Shown: piece after piece, positions 48,910-58,063 of the stretch
Numbering within the stretch: the stretch's first letter is position 1
Layout of the letters: every line of letters begins with the position of its first letter
DNA from: Dehalococcoidia bacterium
Lineage (GTDB): Bacteria > Chloroflexota > Dehalococcoidia > Bin125
Assembly (NCBI GenBank): GCA_022828105.1
Contig: JAJEJC010000009.1
Location: 108,580 to 172,579 of the forward strand
DNA: 64,000 nucleotides
Direction: 5' to 3'
Program-made: the position numbers and the translations under genes
Notes under the pieces: model-generated
Databases searched by the model: none
What the model was told of the DNA's origin: nothing
The model's input: only the letters and a program-made list of their open reading frames with translations

Positions 48910-48944
48910 GGTGTTGGGCCTTTCGCTGGTCTGGTTGTGGAGGG

Positions 48945-48990
48945 GAGCCCCCCTCTGCCTTCGGCATCTCCCCCCGCGGAGCGGGGGGAG
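48945..48990. repeat. REP-like palindromic repeat, copy 1 (perfect 10-bp stem CTCCCCCCGC-GGA-GCGGGGGGAG at 48968-48990)
   Basis: Read directly: CCCCTCTGCCTTCGGCATCTCCCCCCGCGGAGCGGGGGGAG. Confidence 0.85.
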
Positions 48991-49010
48991 ATGGGATTGC
49001 AACGTGTGTT

Positions 49011-49033
49011 CCTCCCGCGGAGCGGGGGGAGAG
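49011..49033. repeat. REP-like palindromic repeat, copy 2 (truncated, CCTCCCGCGGAGCGGGGGGAGAG)
   Basis: Read directly; shares core GCGGAGCGGGGGGAGA with copy 1, 40 bp away. Confidence 0.8.
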
Positions 49034-49039
49034 GGAGCG

Positions 49040-49798
49040 CTAGCTGTTGGCGGTGATGAACGCCTGGATTCGGTTCCAGGCGTCGTCGCAGGCGTCGACG
49101 TGTTCGTCGTAGGAGCGGTCGAAGAAGCTGTGCGGGGCGCCGTCGTAGGTGACGATCTCGCGTGTAACGCCGCCTGCTCCGAGCGCGGCGTCCCACTCGG
49201 CGACGGCTTCGGCCGGGATGCTCTCGTCGGCGCCGCCCATCAGGCCGAGGATCGGGCACTCAATCTCGGAGACGGTGGACGAGGGCGCGGGCGCGCCGTT
49301 CAGCCCCTCGGCGGTGGGGCGTCCGTAGAAGCCGATCGCGCCCGCAAGCCCGTGTCCGGAGGATGCCTGCAGCCAACTGTTGCTGCCGCCGAAGCAGAAG
49401 CCGACCGTGAAGACGGCGCGGTCGGCGTCGTTAGCCCGCAGGACGGCCACGGCGGCGGCGGTGTCGGCGGCGACGCCTTCGGCGGTCGTACTGCGGACGT
49501 GCGGCCAGAAGTCGAACTCGGCGTCGCGCTTCGAGTTGCCGGCCGTGCGGCCGAAGTAGTCAATCGCGACCGCGTCCACGCCGATCTCGGCGAAGCGGAT
49601 CGCGAGTTCCTCATAGAAACGGAAGAGGCCGCGCACGTCGGGCAGGATCACCATGCCTGGTCCTGTGGGCGACTCTGCGCGGGCGTGGAAGGCGGCAAAC
49701 TCGGTCCCGTCCGACGCGGTCAGGGTCAGGTCTTCGACGTCGACAGCGGCGCCGGAGATCGGGGCGATCGCGGGCAGCGCATCGTATCGGTGGCACAT
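49040..49798 (-). CDS. Dienelactone hydrolase family protein
   Basis: MVILPDVRGLFRFYEELAIRFAEIGVDAVAIDYFGRTAG, VGFCFGGSNSW, GADESIP, YDGAPHSFFDRS; ATG at 49798. Confidence 0.93.
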   Translation of the reverse strand: MCHRYDALPAIAPISGAAVDVEDLTLTASDGTEFAAFHARAESPTGPGMVILPDVRGLFRFYEELAIRFAEIGVDAVAIDYFGRTAGNSKRDAEFDFWPHVRSTTAEGVAADTAAAVAVLRANDADRAVFTVGFCFGGSNSWLQASSGHGLAGAIGFYGRPTAEGLNGAPAPSSTVSEIECPILGLMGGADESIPAEAVAEWDAALGAGGVTREIVTYDGAPHSFFDRSYDEHVDACDDAWNRIQAFITANS

Positions 49799-49884
49799 GG
49801 TCAGTGTCCTCTCTGCATGTGGTCTGGAAGTGGTCAGCCTTGCGAGGATAACCCGCACAAGCGACGGCTCGATGATCGAACGGA

Positions 49885-51123
49885 TCAAATGACGCCTGCT
49901 TCGCGCAACTCCGAGCGAGCCGCGTCGTCGAGGCCGAGCAGTTCGCCGTAGACCTCGTCGTCGTGCTCGCCCCGATTGGGCACCGGACCCGCAATCGAAG
50001 CCGGAGTCCGCGACAGCTTCCACGGCGCGCCCGTGTAGAGCGCGCCATTCCGCAGCGGTTCGGCGACTTCCGCGCTCAGGTCCAGGCCGGCGTAGGACAG
50101 CGACGCGTAGTCATCGTCGATCAACAGCGCGGTCGGGTCCATCAGCGGGAACGCCGGCACGCCGCGTCCCTGCAGGTCGATGCTCAGCTCCATGGCCTCG
50201 TGCTGGCGGGTCCAGCGCGAGAGCGCGTCGTCGAGCGCATCCTGATCCGCGAGTCGGCCGCGCATCGTCCGCCATTCCAGACGGTCGAGATGTCCCGCCA
50301 GCCCGCAGAGCGCTGACCACTCGGCGTCGGATCGCACGACCACGGCCAGCCAGGCGTCGTCGCCCGCCGCAGGATAGACGCCGTGCGGCGCCATCGCCGA
50401 GCCGCGGTTGCCGCGCGGCTTCGAGTCGCGGCCGTTGAGCAGCCAATCCATCAGCGGCGCGGCGGCGCGCTGCAACGTCGCCTCGCCTTGCGCCAGGTCG
50501 ATGAACTGCCCGCGGCCCGTGCGTTCGCGATACTCGAGCGCGGCCAGCAGCGCGACGAATGCGTGTCCGGCAGCCGTCGGGTCGAGATCGGCGGTGTCCT
50601 CGCGCGGCTGCGGGTCGTCGGGATAGCCGAGCAGCGACTTGAGCCCGTAGAGCGCCGCCAGCGACGGACCGTAGGTCACGAGGTTGCGCCAGGGACCCTC
50701 GGTCGCGCCCGAGGCGGAGAGGGCGACCATGATGATGCGCGGATTGACCTCGGCGAGGGCGTCGTAGGACAGACCGAGCGAGGGCATCACGCGCGGCGAG
50801 AAGTTCTCCAGCACCACGTCCGACTGCGCCACCAGCTTGAAGTACAGCTCCTTGCCGCGCGGATCGCCGAGGTGGATCGCAATCGACTTCTTGCCCCGGT
50901 CGAGGCCGTGAAACGCGCGGGGATCGTCCGGCGCGGTCGAGCCGCGGTCGCCGCCAATCGAGCCAACCGGCGCCTGCTGGCCGCCGATCGAGACGCCCGA
51001 TCGTCGGTGCGGCGCGCCCACCTTGATCACCTCGGCCCCCAGGTCGGCCAGGAACATGCCCAGCAACGGCCCGGCCCAGACATGGCCATGGTCAATCACC
51101 CGAAGCCCATCAAGCGGCGGCAT
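49885..51123 (-). CDS. CaiB/BaiF (class III) CoA-transferase
   Basis: LDGLRVIDHGHVWAGPLLGMFLADLGAEVIKVGAPHRR, SIAIHLGDPRGKELYFKLVAQSDVVLENFSPRVMPSLGLSYDAL. Confidence 0.93.
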   Translation of the reverse strand: MPPLDGLRVIDHGHVWAGPLLGMFLADLGAEVIKVGAPHRRSGVSIGGQQAPVGSIGGDRGSTAPDDPRAFHGLDRGKKSIAIHLGDPRGKELYFKLVAQSDVVLENFSPRVMPSLGLSYDALAEVNPRIIMVALSASGATEGPWRNLVTYGPSLAALYGLKSLLGYPDDPQPREDTADLDPTAAGHAFVALLAALEYRERTGRGQFIDLAQGEATLQRAAAPLMDWLLNGRDSKPRGNRGSAMAPHGVYPAAGDDAWLAVVVRSDAEWSALCGLAGHLDRLEWRTMRGRLADQDALDDALSRWTRQHEAMELSIDLQGRGVPAFPLMDPTALLIDDDYASLSYAGLDLSAEVAEPLRNGALYTGAPWKLSRTPASIAGPVPNRGEHDDEVYGELLGLDDAARSELREAGVI

Positions 51124-51216
51124 GGTTTTGGGAGTCTACTGCTGCGTGAGTGGCCGTCGAAGTCTCTAGTCGAGCCAGTCGGGCCGTTACCCTCGTAGCC
51201 GAAGGAGTCCAAGACG

Positions 51217-52041
51217 ATGCGAATCACATTCTGTGGGTCGGGGGCGGGGGGGTCGGTGAATCCTCGGCGGGGGGCTGCGTCGATCCACCTGGCTCATGGC
51301 GATGCCCGGATTCTGGTCGACACGGGACCGGGGTTCATGGAGCGGATGGTGGACTCGGGGCTGGATGCGGATGCGGTGTCGGACGTGGTCTTCTCGCACT
51401 TGCACTTCGACCACGCGATGGGTGTGGTGGAGCTGTTCAGCCGGCTGATCGTTCGCCGGGGAGCGCCGGTGACGGTGTACGGTCCGCGCGATACCGACAC
51501 GTACATTGCGGCGGCGCTAGGATTCGCCCGGGTGAACGCGACCAGCGACTACATCCGCAGCTGGCTGGACGGGGTGAGCGTCGAGCTGACGCGTCCGGGA
51601 GACGAGCGCGAGATCGGCGGGATGGATGTGCGCTCGGTCGAGGTACCGCATGCGCCCACCCTGGAGTGCCTGGCGCGGCGCTTCGAGGCTGGCGGACGCT
51701 CGCTGGTCTACACCGGCGACACAACCTACGCGCCCGACGCCCTGGTCCCGTTGGCTGATGGGGCAGACGTGCTCGTGCACGAGGCGTACACGGAATCCTG
51801 CCTGGAGCGGATGGCGGAGGGCCTTTCGGAGTCGGCGCGGGCGGGACTGTATCGCGGCGTGGGCGGGACGCACTCGACGGCGGAGTCGGCGGGCCGGATC
51901 GCCCGCGACGCCGGCGTGAAGACGCTGGTCCTGACCCACATCATGGCGCTGGAGCGCGACTCGGAGTTGGTCGAGGAAGCGCGGCGGGCGTTCGACGGAA
52001 CGATCGTGCTCGCCGCGGACGGATTGTCGCTGGAAGTCTGA
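51217..52041 (+). CDS. MBL-fold metallohydrolase (RNase Z-like)
   Basis: ILVDTGPGFMERM, VFSHLHFDHAMGVVELF, YTGDTTYAPDALVPLADGADVLVHEA, GGTHSTAESAGRIARDAGVKTLVLTHI. Confidence 0.93.
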   Translation: MRITFCGSGAGGSVNPRRGAASIHLAHGDARILVDTGPGFMERMVDSGLDADAVSDVVFSHLHFDHAMGVVELFSRLIVRRGAPVTVYGPRDTDTYIAAALGFARVNATSDYIRSWLDGVSVELTRPGDEREIGGMDVRSVEVPHAPTLECLARRFEAGGRSLVYTGDTTYAPDALVPLADGADVLVHEAYTESCLERMAEGLSESARAGLYRGVGGTHSTAESAGRIARDAGVKTLVLTHIMALERDSELVEEARRAFDGTIVLAADGLSLEV

Positions 52042-52049
52042 GGTCGCTC

Positions 52050-52412
52050 ATGCGAGTGCGCGAGCTGACGCTGATGGTCGGCACCGGCCGGATCGAAGAG
52101 ATGACGCGCTTCTACGGCGCGGCGCTGGAACTGGAGCGGGTGGCGAAGTTCCGCGATCCGGTGTTCGAGGCAGCCGGCGGCTTCATCCGACTGCTGGACC
52201 ACTCGGAGATTTCGGGTCCGACGCTGGAGCCGGCGCGGATGCAGATCAACCTGTTCGTCGACGACGTCACGAGCGAGTTCGAGCGGGTGATGTCGGCCGA
52301 CCCGACGATCCGTGTGCATCGACAACCGGAGCGGGAGTCATGGGGGGGGCTGGTCGCGACGCTGCTCGATCCGGACGGTAACTTCGTGCAGTTGCTGGAA
52401 CTGGTTGGCTGA
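52050..52412 (+). CDS. VOC family protein
   Basis: MRVRELTLMVGTGRIEEMTRFYGAALELERV..., ATLLDPDGNFVQLLEL. Confidence 0.9.
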   Translation: MRVRELTLMVGTGRIEEMTRFYGAALELERVAKFRDPVFEAAGGFIRLLDHSEISGPTLEPARMQINLFVDDVTSEFERVMSADPTIRVHRQPERESWGGLVATLLDPDGNFVQLLELVG

Positions 52413-52413
52413 G

Positions 52414-52454
52414 ACCCCTCTGTCATCGGCATCTCCCCCGCGAAGCGCGGGGAG
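52414..52454. repeat. REP-like palindromic repeat, copy 3 (ACCCCTCTGTCATCGGCATCTCCCCCGCGAAGCGCGGGGAG)
   Basis: Read directly; same layout as copy 1, immediately after a stop codon. Confidence 0.8.
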
Positions 52455-52475
52455 AGAAAACGCGCAGCGGAGCTG

Positions 52476-53309
52476 TTATCGGATGTAGGCGGGGGCGTCG
52501 TCGCCGTCGGCGGCGATGATCGCCATGTCTTCGGCGTCGAGGTCGTCAAGCTCGCCCTGGCGGTAGGCGTCGTAGAGGTTGAAGAGCTCGGTCTTGTGCG
52601 GGCGCTTGCGACCGATCGGGCAGGCTTCCCAGGCCTCGTAGTCCTCGTCGCAGTAGCCCAGCCGATGCTCGCCGCACTTGGGCTGGAGTTGGCGGCCCAG
52701 CTCGGGCGCGACGCGGACGACTTCGGCCCGCATCAGCGAGACGACCTTGCGGAACTCCCACTGAGCGCGGGTGCAGAGGCGCAGGTCGGAGATGTGCAGC
52801 AGCGAGGCGAAGTTGACGGTGATCTTGAAGTTGGTGTTGGTCGCGTTGGGCAACAGGAAGCGGGCGTCTTCGGCCGGAACGCCGGCCTCGACCATCTTCT
52901 CGTAGAGCGCGCCCGCCTGGGCGAAGAGCGCGGTCATGTTGTCGCCGAGTCCGGCGCGCTCGACCGTCCTGGGAATGCTGTAGGGAAACTCGCCGCCCTT
53001 GAATGTGACGTAACGCTGGCTCTGCTGCTCGAAGCTGATCCCGATGCGGTGACGCACGAACTGGTGCGAGAAGGCGCGCGAGACGCCGGAGATGCCAAAC
53101 TCGAAGTGGACCTGTTCCAGCGGCGACATGTGCCCCGTCAGCAACCGCGCCTCGACGAACTCGAGCATCTTCTCCTGGGAGATCCGCTCGTCGTCGATCC
53201 GGTCGAGCACCTGCTCAGGCGTCAGCGCCGAGTAACAGACGCGGTACGCCATGTAGAGCGCGCGGATCGGGTCCTTGGTGTAGTCGATCAGCTTGACGGA
53301 AATTGCCAC
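52476..53309 (-). CDS. thyX: Flavin-dependent thymidylate synthase
   Basis: ThyX motif RHRIGISFEQQSQRY with VHFEFGISGVSRAFSHQFVRHR; LPNATNTNFKITVNFASLLHISDLRLCTRAQWEFR; ORF can extend to 53354. Confidence 0.94.
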   Translation of the reverse strand: MAISVKLIDYTKDPIRALYMAYRVCYSALTPEQVLDRIDDERISQEKMLEFVEARLLTGHMSPLEQVHFEFGISGVSRAFSHQFVRHRIGISFEQQSQRYVTFKGGEFPYSIPRTVERAGLGDNMTALFAQAGALYEKMVEAGVPAEDARFLLPNATNTNFKITVNFASLLHISDLRLCTRAQWEFRKVVSLMRAEVVRVAPELGRQLQPKCGEHRLGYCDEDYEAWEACPIGRKRPHKTELFNLYDAYRQGELDDLDAEDMAIIAADGDDAPAYIR

Positions 53310-53375
53310 GTCGGTGTGCTCGCAGGGCTGGATGCAACTGGTTCGATATGTCAACCGAATATAGCGGAGACCGGG

Positions 53376-53690
53376 TCAGATGAAGCGCGCCGTGCTCCAC
53401 GGTGTCCACCCGCGTTTCCGCCAGATGCGCAGAGCGTAGCGGGCGTTATAGAGCGGTCGCATCGCAAGGCGGGTGTCGAGACGCTCGCCGATCTCGTCCT
53501 CGCCGAAGTATTGCCACCAGCCGTTGATCTGAAAGAGGCCGTAGCTGCCGCCCGACGGGTCGTGCCTGTTGATCGCCCGAGGATTCCAGCGGCTCTCGTG
53601 GTAGGCGATTGTTACGGCGTTGTCCAGCTCGGTTGGCGGCCAGCCGGCTGCTCGCAGGACTTCGCGGAGACGCGGCTCGGCAAGGACCAT
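53376..53690 (-). CDS. Lytic transglycosylase/lysozyme-like domain protein (no obvious signal peptide)
   Basis: AVTIAYHESRWNPRAINRHDPSGGSYGLFQINGWWQYFG...LYNARYALRIWRKRGWTPWS (SLT-like E...S.GLFQIN...A..). Confidence 0.8.
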   Translation of the reverse strand: MVLAEPRLREVLRAAGWPPTELDNAVTIAYHESRWNPRAINRHDPSGGSYGLFQINGWWQYFGEDEIGERLDTRLAMRPLYNARYALRIWRKRGWTPWSTARFI

Positions 53691-53720
53691 CGTGTCAGCG
53701 GGCTGTCGTTCGGTTGGCGC

Positions 53721-54146
53721 CTAGGCGAACGTCGTCTCGACCGACGATGAGGCGTCAAAGAAGTCCTGCAGCGTCTGATTGAAGCGGTAGAAGAGGTCGC
53801 GGCGGTTGTAGTCCTCGCCTTTGGCCAACTCCTCAGGACTCTCCAGGTCGATCGTGTTCAGCGTGTGATGCAGGTCGGCGTGGCCGTTGCTCTGGATGTT
53901 CTCGATCATCTCGCGCCAGCGGCCCTCCGACATGACCAGGGTGAAGTCAAGATCCTCGGCGTCAGCGCTCTTGGAGATGTCGGCGATCTCCGGGATTTCG
54001 TAGCCGTCGAAGACAAGCTTGATCGTGGTCTGGCCGACGTTGACGCCCATCGCGCAATCCATCATGCCGAAGTCCCGCCAGTGCGGGTCGTCCTGGACCG
54101 TGTCGCGGAGCGCTTCAAACCATTCAACGGACGGGAACTGCGGCAT
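53721..54146 (-). CDS. SCP2 sterol-carrier-like domain protein
   Basis: Small alpha/beta protein with DLDFTLVMSEGRWREMIENIQ...ADLHHTLNTI; weak resemblance. Confidence 0.45.
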   Translation of the reverse strand: MPQFPSVEWFEALRDTVQDDPHWRDFGMMDCAMGVNVGQTTIKLVFDGYEIPEIADISKSADAEDLDFTLVMSEGRWREMIENIQSNGHADLHHTLNTIDLESPEELAKGEDYNRRDLFYRFNQTLQDFFDASSSVETTFA

Positions 54147-54235
54147 TGTCTGCCTCCGTGTGCTTATGCGTCTGACAATCTGACGATCTGACAAGTCGTG
54201 GCGAGTTTATCAAGCCCTCGGGCAGGGGCTAGTAC

Positions 54236-54709
54236 CTAGTACCCGCTGCGGCGGCCAATGCTGCGCACGTCCCACGCCCCGATTGCGACGCCGAGCGCGA
54301 GGAAGAACGCGATCAGTCCGAGCAGGATGTTGCCTCCGGCGCCGTCGATTCCTGCGAGTTGGCGCAGCGCGATCATCACTCCGGCCGTGACGACGCAGAG
54401 CCCGACGTAGAGCCAGTTGTGAATCCACTCGGCGGCGAAATTGACGGCAATCGCCACGCCGACGGCGACGTTGACCACGATCAGCAGGTGGACGTCGGCG
54501 TGCCGGCTCCAGCCGCCCCAGGCGGTGCCGGTCAGTTCGTTCAGTTCGACCGCCGTACCGCCGCGAATGGCCAGGAACAGAACCACAATCGCCGCGCCCA
54601 CGGCTCCGCCAACCAATGGCCGCAGCATGCGCGGTCCCATGATGTCCCACGAGCGCGACGGCGGCGCGCCCAGCCTGGTCCGGCTGTGTTCGTAGCGGTG
54701 TTCGTCCAT
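54236..54709 (-). CDS. Multi-pass membrane protein of unknown function
   Basis: Four hydrophobic segments (VGGAVGAAIVVLFLAIRGG; LLIVVNVAVGVAIAVNFAA; WLYVGLCVVTAGVMIAL; NILLGLIAFFLALGVAIGAW). Confidence 0.7.
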   Translation of the reverse strand: MDEHRYEHSRTRLGAPPSRSWDIMGPRMLRPLVGGAVGAAIVVLFLAIRGGTAVELNELTGTAWGGWSRHADVHLLIVVNVAVGVAIAVNFAAEWIHNWLYVGLCVVTAGVMIALRQLAGIDGAGGNILLGLIAFFLALGVAIGAWDVRSIGRRSGY

Positions 54710-54737
54710 CGCGCGTCCCCTCCGCGTTGCAGCCAGT

Positions 54738-55517
54738 CTAGATGTTGGATCGCGTCTGGCCGCCGTCGACGTTGAGACAGGCCCCGGTGACCCAGCTCGC
54801 TCTCGGCGATGCGAGGAAGGCGACGACGTCGGCGACCTCCTCGGGCCGGCCGAAGCGGTTGAATGCGATCGTGTCCAGCACGCTGCTCTGGATCCCCTCC
54901 GGATCGTCCTCGTAGCGCGTCTGCCAGCGAGAGTCGGGCCAGGCGATGGAACCCGGCGCCACCGCGTTGGCGCGGATATTGCGCGGTCCGAGCTCCAGGG
55001 CGAGCGACTTCGCGTGGCTGTGCATGGCCGCCTTCATCGCGTTGTATTGCGCCGAGCCGCCCGCCTCGCGGCCGAAGATTGAGCCGATATGGATGATCGA
55101 GGCACTGTCCGCGCTCTCGCCGGAGGCTGCCTCGACCAGGTGCGGCAGCGCGGCGCGCGTCGTGCGCACCGCGGCCATCAGGTTGAGGTCGAACATGTCT
55201 TGCCAGACCTCGTCTCCCTCTCCGCGCAACGAGACGCCCATGTTGTTGACCAGAATGTCGAGACCGCCCAGCGCGTCCACCGCCGCCCCGACCGCACGGT
55301 CCGACGCATCGGCGTCGCCAAGGTCCACGGCCGTCCAGTGCGTTCGACCCGGTCCTGCCGCCTCGATTGTGGCCGTGGCCTGTTCCAGGGCGTCGGGCCG
55401 GCGGGAGCAGATGGATACGTCGGCGCCCTCCGCGGCCAGCGAGAGCGCACAGTACAGCCCGATCCCCTCCGAGGCGCCGGTGATCAACGCCCGTTTGCCA
55501 CTCAGTCCCAGCTCCAT
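54738..55517 (-). CDS. Short-chain dehydrogenase/reductase (SDR)
   Basis: GKRALITGASEGIGLYCALSLAAEGADV, VNNMGVSL, YNAMKAAMHSHAKSLALELGPRNIRANAVAPGSI, TGACLNVDGGQ; ATG at 55517. Confidence 0.94.
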   Translation of the reverse strand: MELGLSGKRALITGASEGIGLYCALSLAAEGADVSICSRRPDALEQATATIEAAGPGRTHWTAVDLGDADASDRAVGAAVDALGGLDILVNNMGVSLRGEGDEVWQDMFDLNLMAAVRTTRAALPHLVEAASGESADSASIIHIGSIFGREAGGSAQYNAMKAAMHSHAKSLALELGPRNIRANAVAPGSIAWPDSRWQTRYEDDPEGIQSSVLDTIAFNRFGRPEEVADVVAFLASPRASWVTGACLNVDGGQTRSNI

Positions 55518-55631
55518 GTTCGGCTCCCTGCCGCGAACGTCTCGTCGCTCGCCGCTCGTCACCATGTCGCCGGCCGAACCGGCCGAGCGACGAAGCGGCG
55601 CGAATATGACGATACCGCGTACGCTCAGTGC

Positions 55632-58031
55632 ATGACCGAGGCGTCATCAGGCATCGACTGGCGCGGATTGGCGCTCTCCCTGCGACAGGGCGGCAGCCTG
55701 TTGCGGGCACTCGCGAGTTCGACGCTCGCCAACGCGTTGCAACTACCAAACGGACCGCAGCGCCGAGGTAAGACCGAGGTTGCCGGGATCGACGCGCCCG
55801 TCGAGATCATCCGCGATCGCTACGGCATTCCGCATTGCTTTGCCGAGTCGGCCGGCGACGCGCTGTTCGCTCTGGGCTACGTCCAGGCCCAGGATCGACT
55901 CTGGCAGATGCAGTGGAACCGGCGCGCGGCCTGCGGTCGGCTCGCCGAGATCGCAGGACCGCAGGCTCTGAGCGTTGACCGACTCTGCCGCACGCTCGGT
56001 ATCGGCCGCGCCGCCGAGGCAGCCTGGGAAGCGACCCCGCCCGCACAACGGCGTCAGCTCGCGCCCTTCGTCGCAGGCATCAACGCCGCCATCGCTCGAG
56101 CGCCGAGACCGTTCGAGGCCCAGGTGCTCGGCGACCGGATCGGTCCCTGGCAGGCCTCCGACAGCATTGCCTGGGGCAAGCTCCTTTCCTGCCTCCTGGC
56201 GCCCGCCTGGGAGCAGCAACTGATGCGCGCCCGCATCGTCGAACAGGCCGGTATCGACGCCCTCAACGAACTCGATCCCCCGTTTGCTCCCGACACCGCT
56301 GCCGCAGTGCCCCCCGACGCGCCATACGGTGAGTTGGCCGCGCCGCTTCAAGAAGCGGCCTCACACGCGTCCGACCTGCTCGGTCTCCAGCAAGGCGCAT
56401 CCAACAACTGGGCGGTCGACGGACGCCACACGGTCGACGGCGCCCCGCTCTTCGCCTGCGATCCGCATCTCAATCCGGTCACCCCGCCGCACACGTACTT
56501 CGTCCACCTGCATTGTCCCGAGTTCAACGCCGCCGGAGCCAGCGTGCCCGGACTGCCCGGCATCGTCTGGGGATTCAATGACCACATCGCCTGGGGACCG
56601 ACCGCCGCGTTGATGTCGATGAACGTGGCAGTGGTCGAACAGCTCTCTGAGGACGGATCGCAATCACTGACCCCGGACGGCTGGATGGACGTCTTGGACC
56701 GCGAGGAACGGATCGAAGTGCGTGGCCACCCGACCGAACGTATCACCGTGCGCGAGACCGTCCACGGGCCGATCGTTGACAACGTGCTGCCTGCGGATAT
56801 CCACGGCCGCGGGAACGGAGACCGTGCGATCTCGCTGCACTCCCGGATCATGGCCGCGAAACACGGCGGCGGCGGCATTGCAGACATGCTCGGCGCCCGC
56901 AACTGGGACGAGTTCAGCGCAGCCGCCGACGATATGGCGGACTTCAACCTCTGTTACGCCTACGCCGACCAGGAGCAGGTGGGCCTGCGGGTCAGCGGCG
57001 AGGTGCCCTCTGGCGACATGGCCCGGCTTCGATTTCCCGCGGCCGGCTGGGCCCCGGTCGAGCGCGGTGGTGTGCCCGCTCGGGCAGCCTCCGGAGACGA
57101 GCTCCCGCACGTGGTCAATCCGGCGAACGGCGTCGTCGTTAGCGCCAACGCGCCGCTGGCGCGGTTCGAGCAGAGCTGCTTCGGCGCCGAATACCTCGAT
57201 CCGGGCCGGGCCGCGCGCATCCGTCAACAGCTGGCCGAGGCCGCGCCCCACTCGTTCGAGACCTTCGCCGCACTACAGAGCGACCGGATCTCGCTGCCGC
57301 TGCTCAGGTTTGCCCGGCACATCCGCGACGACGCCCTCGCCGAGTGGGACGGCACAATGTCGGCCGACTCAGTCGCCGCCGCGGTCGCCGCGGCCACGTT
57401 GATTGAGTACCGCCGCGATGCACTCGAGCGGTTGCTTGGTCCGCAGGGTCGGGAACTGTTGGCCCCGCTGCTTGCCATTCCCACGCTCGACATCTTCGCC
57501 GCGCACGCCACAACTTGGGCGGTCAAGCGGCTCGAATCCGAACCGCAGATCGAGGCCGAGCGGCTCGCCGCGGCCCACGGACGAGCCGTTGACCGGCTCG
57601 CCCAACGCTTCGGCCCCGATCGCTCCGCCTGGACCTGGGGACGCTGCCGACCGCTGGTCCTCAACCACAGCCTGGCCGACGCGCCGATGATCGGACCGTT
57701 GCTCTCGCCCGGTCCGTTCAGCTACGGCGGCGACGCGGATACGGTCGCCCAGTCCGGTGTACTGGGCTTGCGGCACTTCGAATCTGCGAGCGCAATCCCG
57801 TCGGTGAGGTTGATCGTCAAGCTGACCGATCCACCCGAAGCCCGGTTCGCGATCGCCGGCGAGCAGATCCACGATCCGCTGCACGCCAACGGTCCGCTGA
57901 CAGACGCCTGGCTCAAGGATCGATACCTTCCCCTGCACCGGGATCGCGAGTCGGTTGAGTCCGCGGCCAGGACGGGAGCAGCACGCCGGACACAGCGCCT
58001 CATGCTCATTCCCAGGGCTTCGGTACACTGA
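55632..58031 (+). CDS. Penicillin acylase (Ntn-hydrolase) family protein
   Basis: VEIIRDRYGIPHCFAESAGDALFALGYVQAQDRLWQMQWNRR; autoprocessing/nucleophile region GASNNWAVDGRHTVDGAPLFACDPHL; ATG at 55632. Confidence 0.94.
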   Translation: MTEASSGIDWRGLALSLRQGGSLLRALASSTLANALQLPNGPQRRGKTEVAGIDAPVEIIRDRYGIPHCFAESAGDALFALGYVQAQDRLWQMQWNRRAACGRLAEIAGPQALSVDRLCRTLGIGRAAEAAWEATPPAQRRQLAPFVAGINAAIARAPRPFEAQVLGDRIGPWQASDSIAWGKLLSCLLAPAWEQQLMRARIVEQAGIDALNELDPPFAPDTAAAVPPDAPYGELAAPLQEAASHASDLLGLQQGASNNWAVDGRHTVDGAPLFACDPHLNPVTPPHTYFVHLHCPEFNAAGASVPGLPGIVWGFNDHIAWGPTAALMSMNVAVVEQLSEDGSQSLTPDGWMDVLDREERIEVRGHPTERITVRETVHGPIVDNVLPADIHGRGNGDRAISLHSRIMAAKHGGGGIADMLGARNWDEFSAAADDMADFNLCYAYADQEQVGLRVSGEVPSGDMARLRFPAAGWAPVERGGVPARAASGDELPHVVNPANGVVVSANAPLARFEQSCFGAEYLDPGRAARIRQQLAEAAPHSFETFAALQSDRISLPLLRFARHIRDDALAEWDGTMSADSVAAAVAAATLIEYRRDALERLLGPQGRELLAPLLAIPTLDIFAAHATTWAVKRLESEPQIEAERLAAAHGRAVDRLAQRFGPDRSAWTWGRCRPLVLNHSLADAPMIGPLLSPGPFSYGGDADTVAQSGVLGLRHFESASAIPSVRLIVKLTDPPEARFAIAGEQIHDPLHANGPLTDAWLKDRYLPLHRDRESVESAARTGAARRTQRLMLIPRASVH

Positions 58032-58063
58032 GCCACTGAGACGCGACAGAAACGATCCGCTTC

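Noticed and set aside
52342-52349. G8 homopolymer inside the VOC gene as possible phase-variation switch
   Set aside because: Reading frame intact and gene is metabolic; a single short G run in a GC-rich genome is weak evidence without population data.
55089-55631. N-terminal extension of the penicillin acylase ORF
   Set aside because: Overlaps the SDR gene on the opposite strand; the acylase homology starts after ATG 55632.
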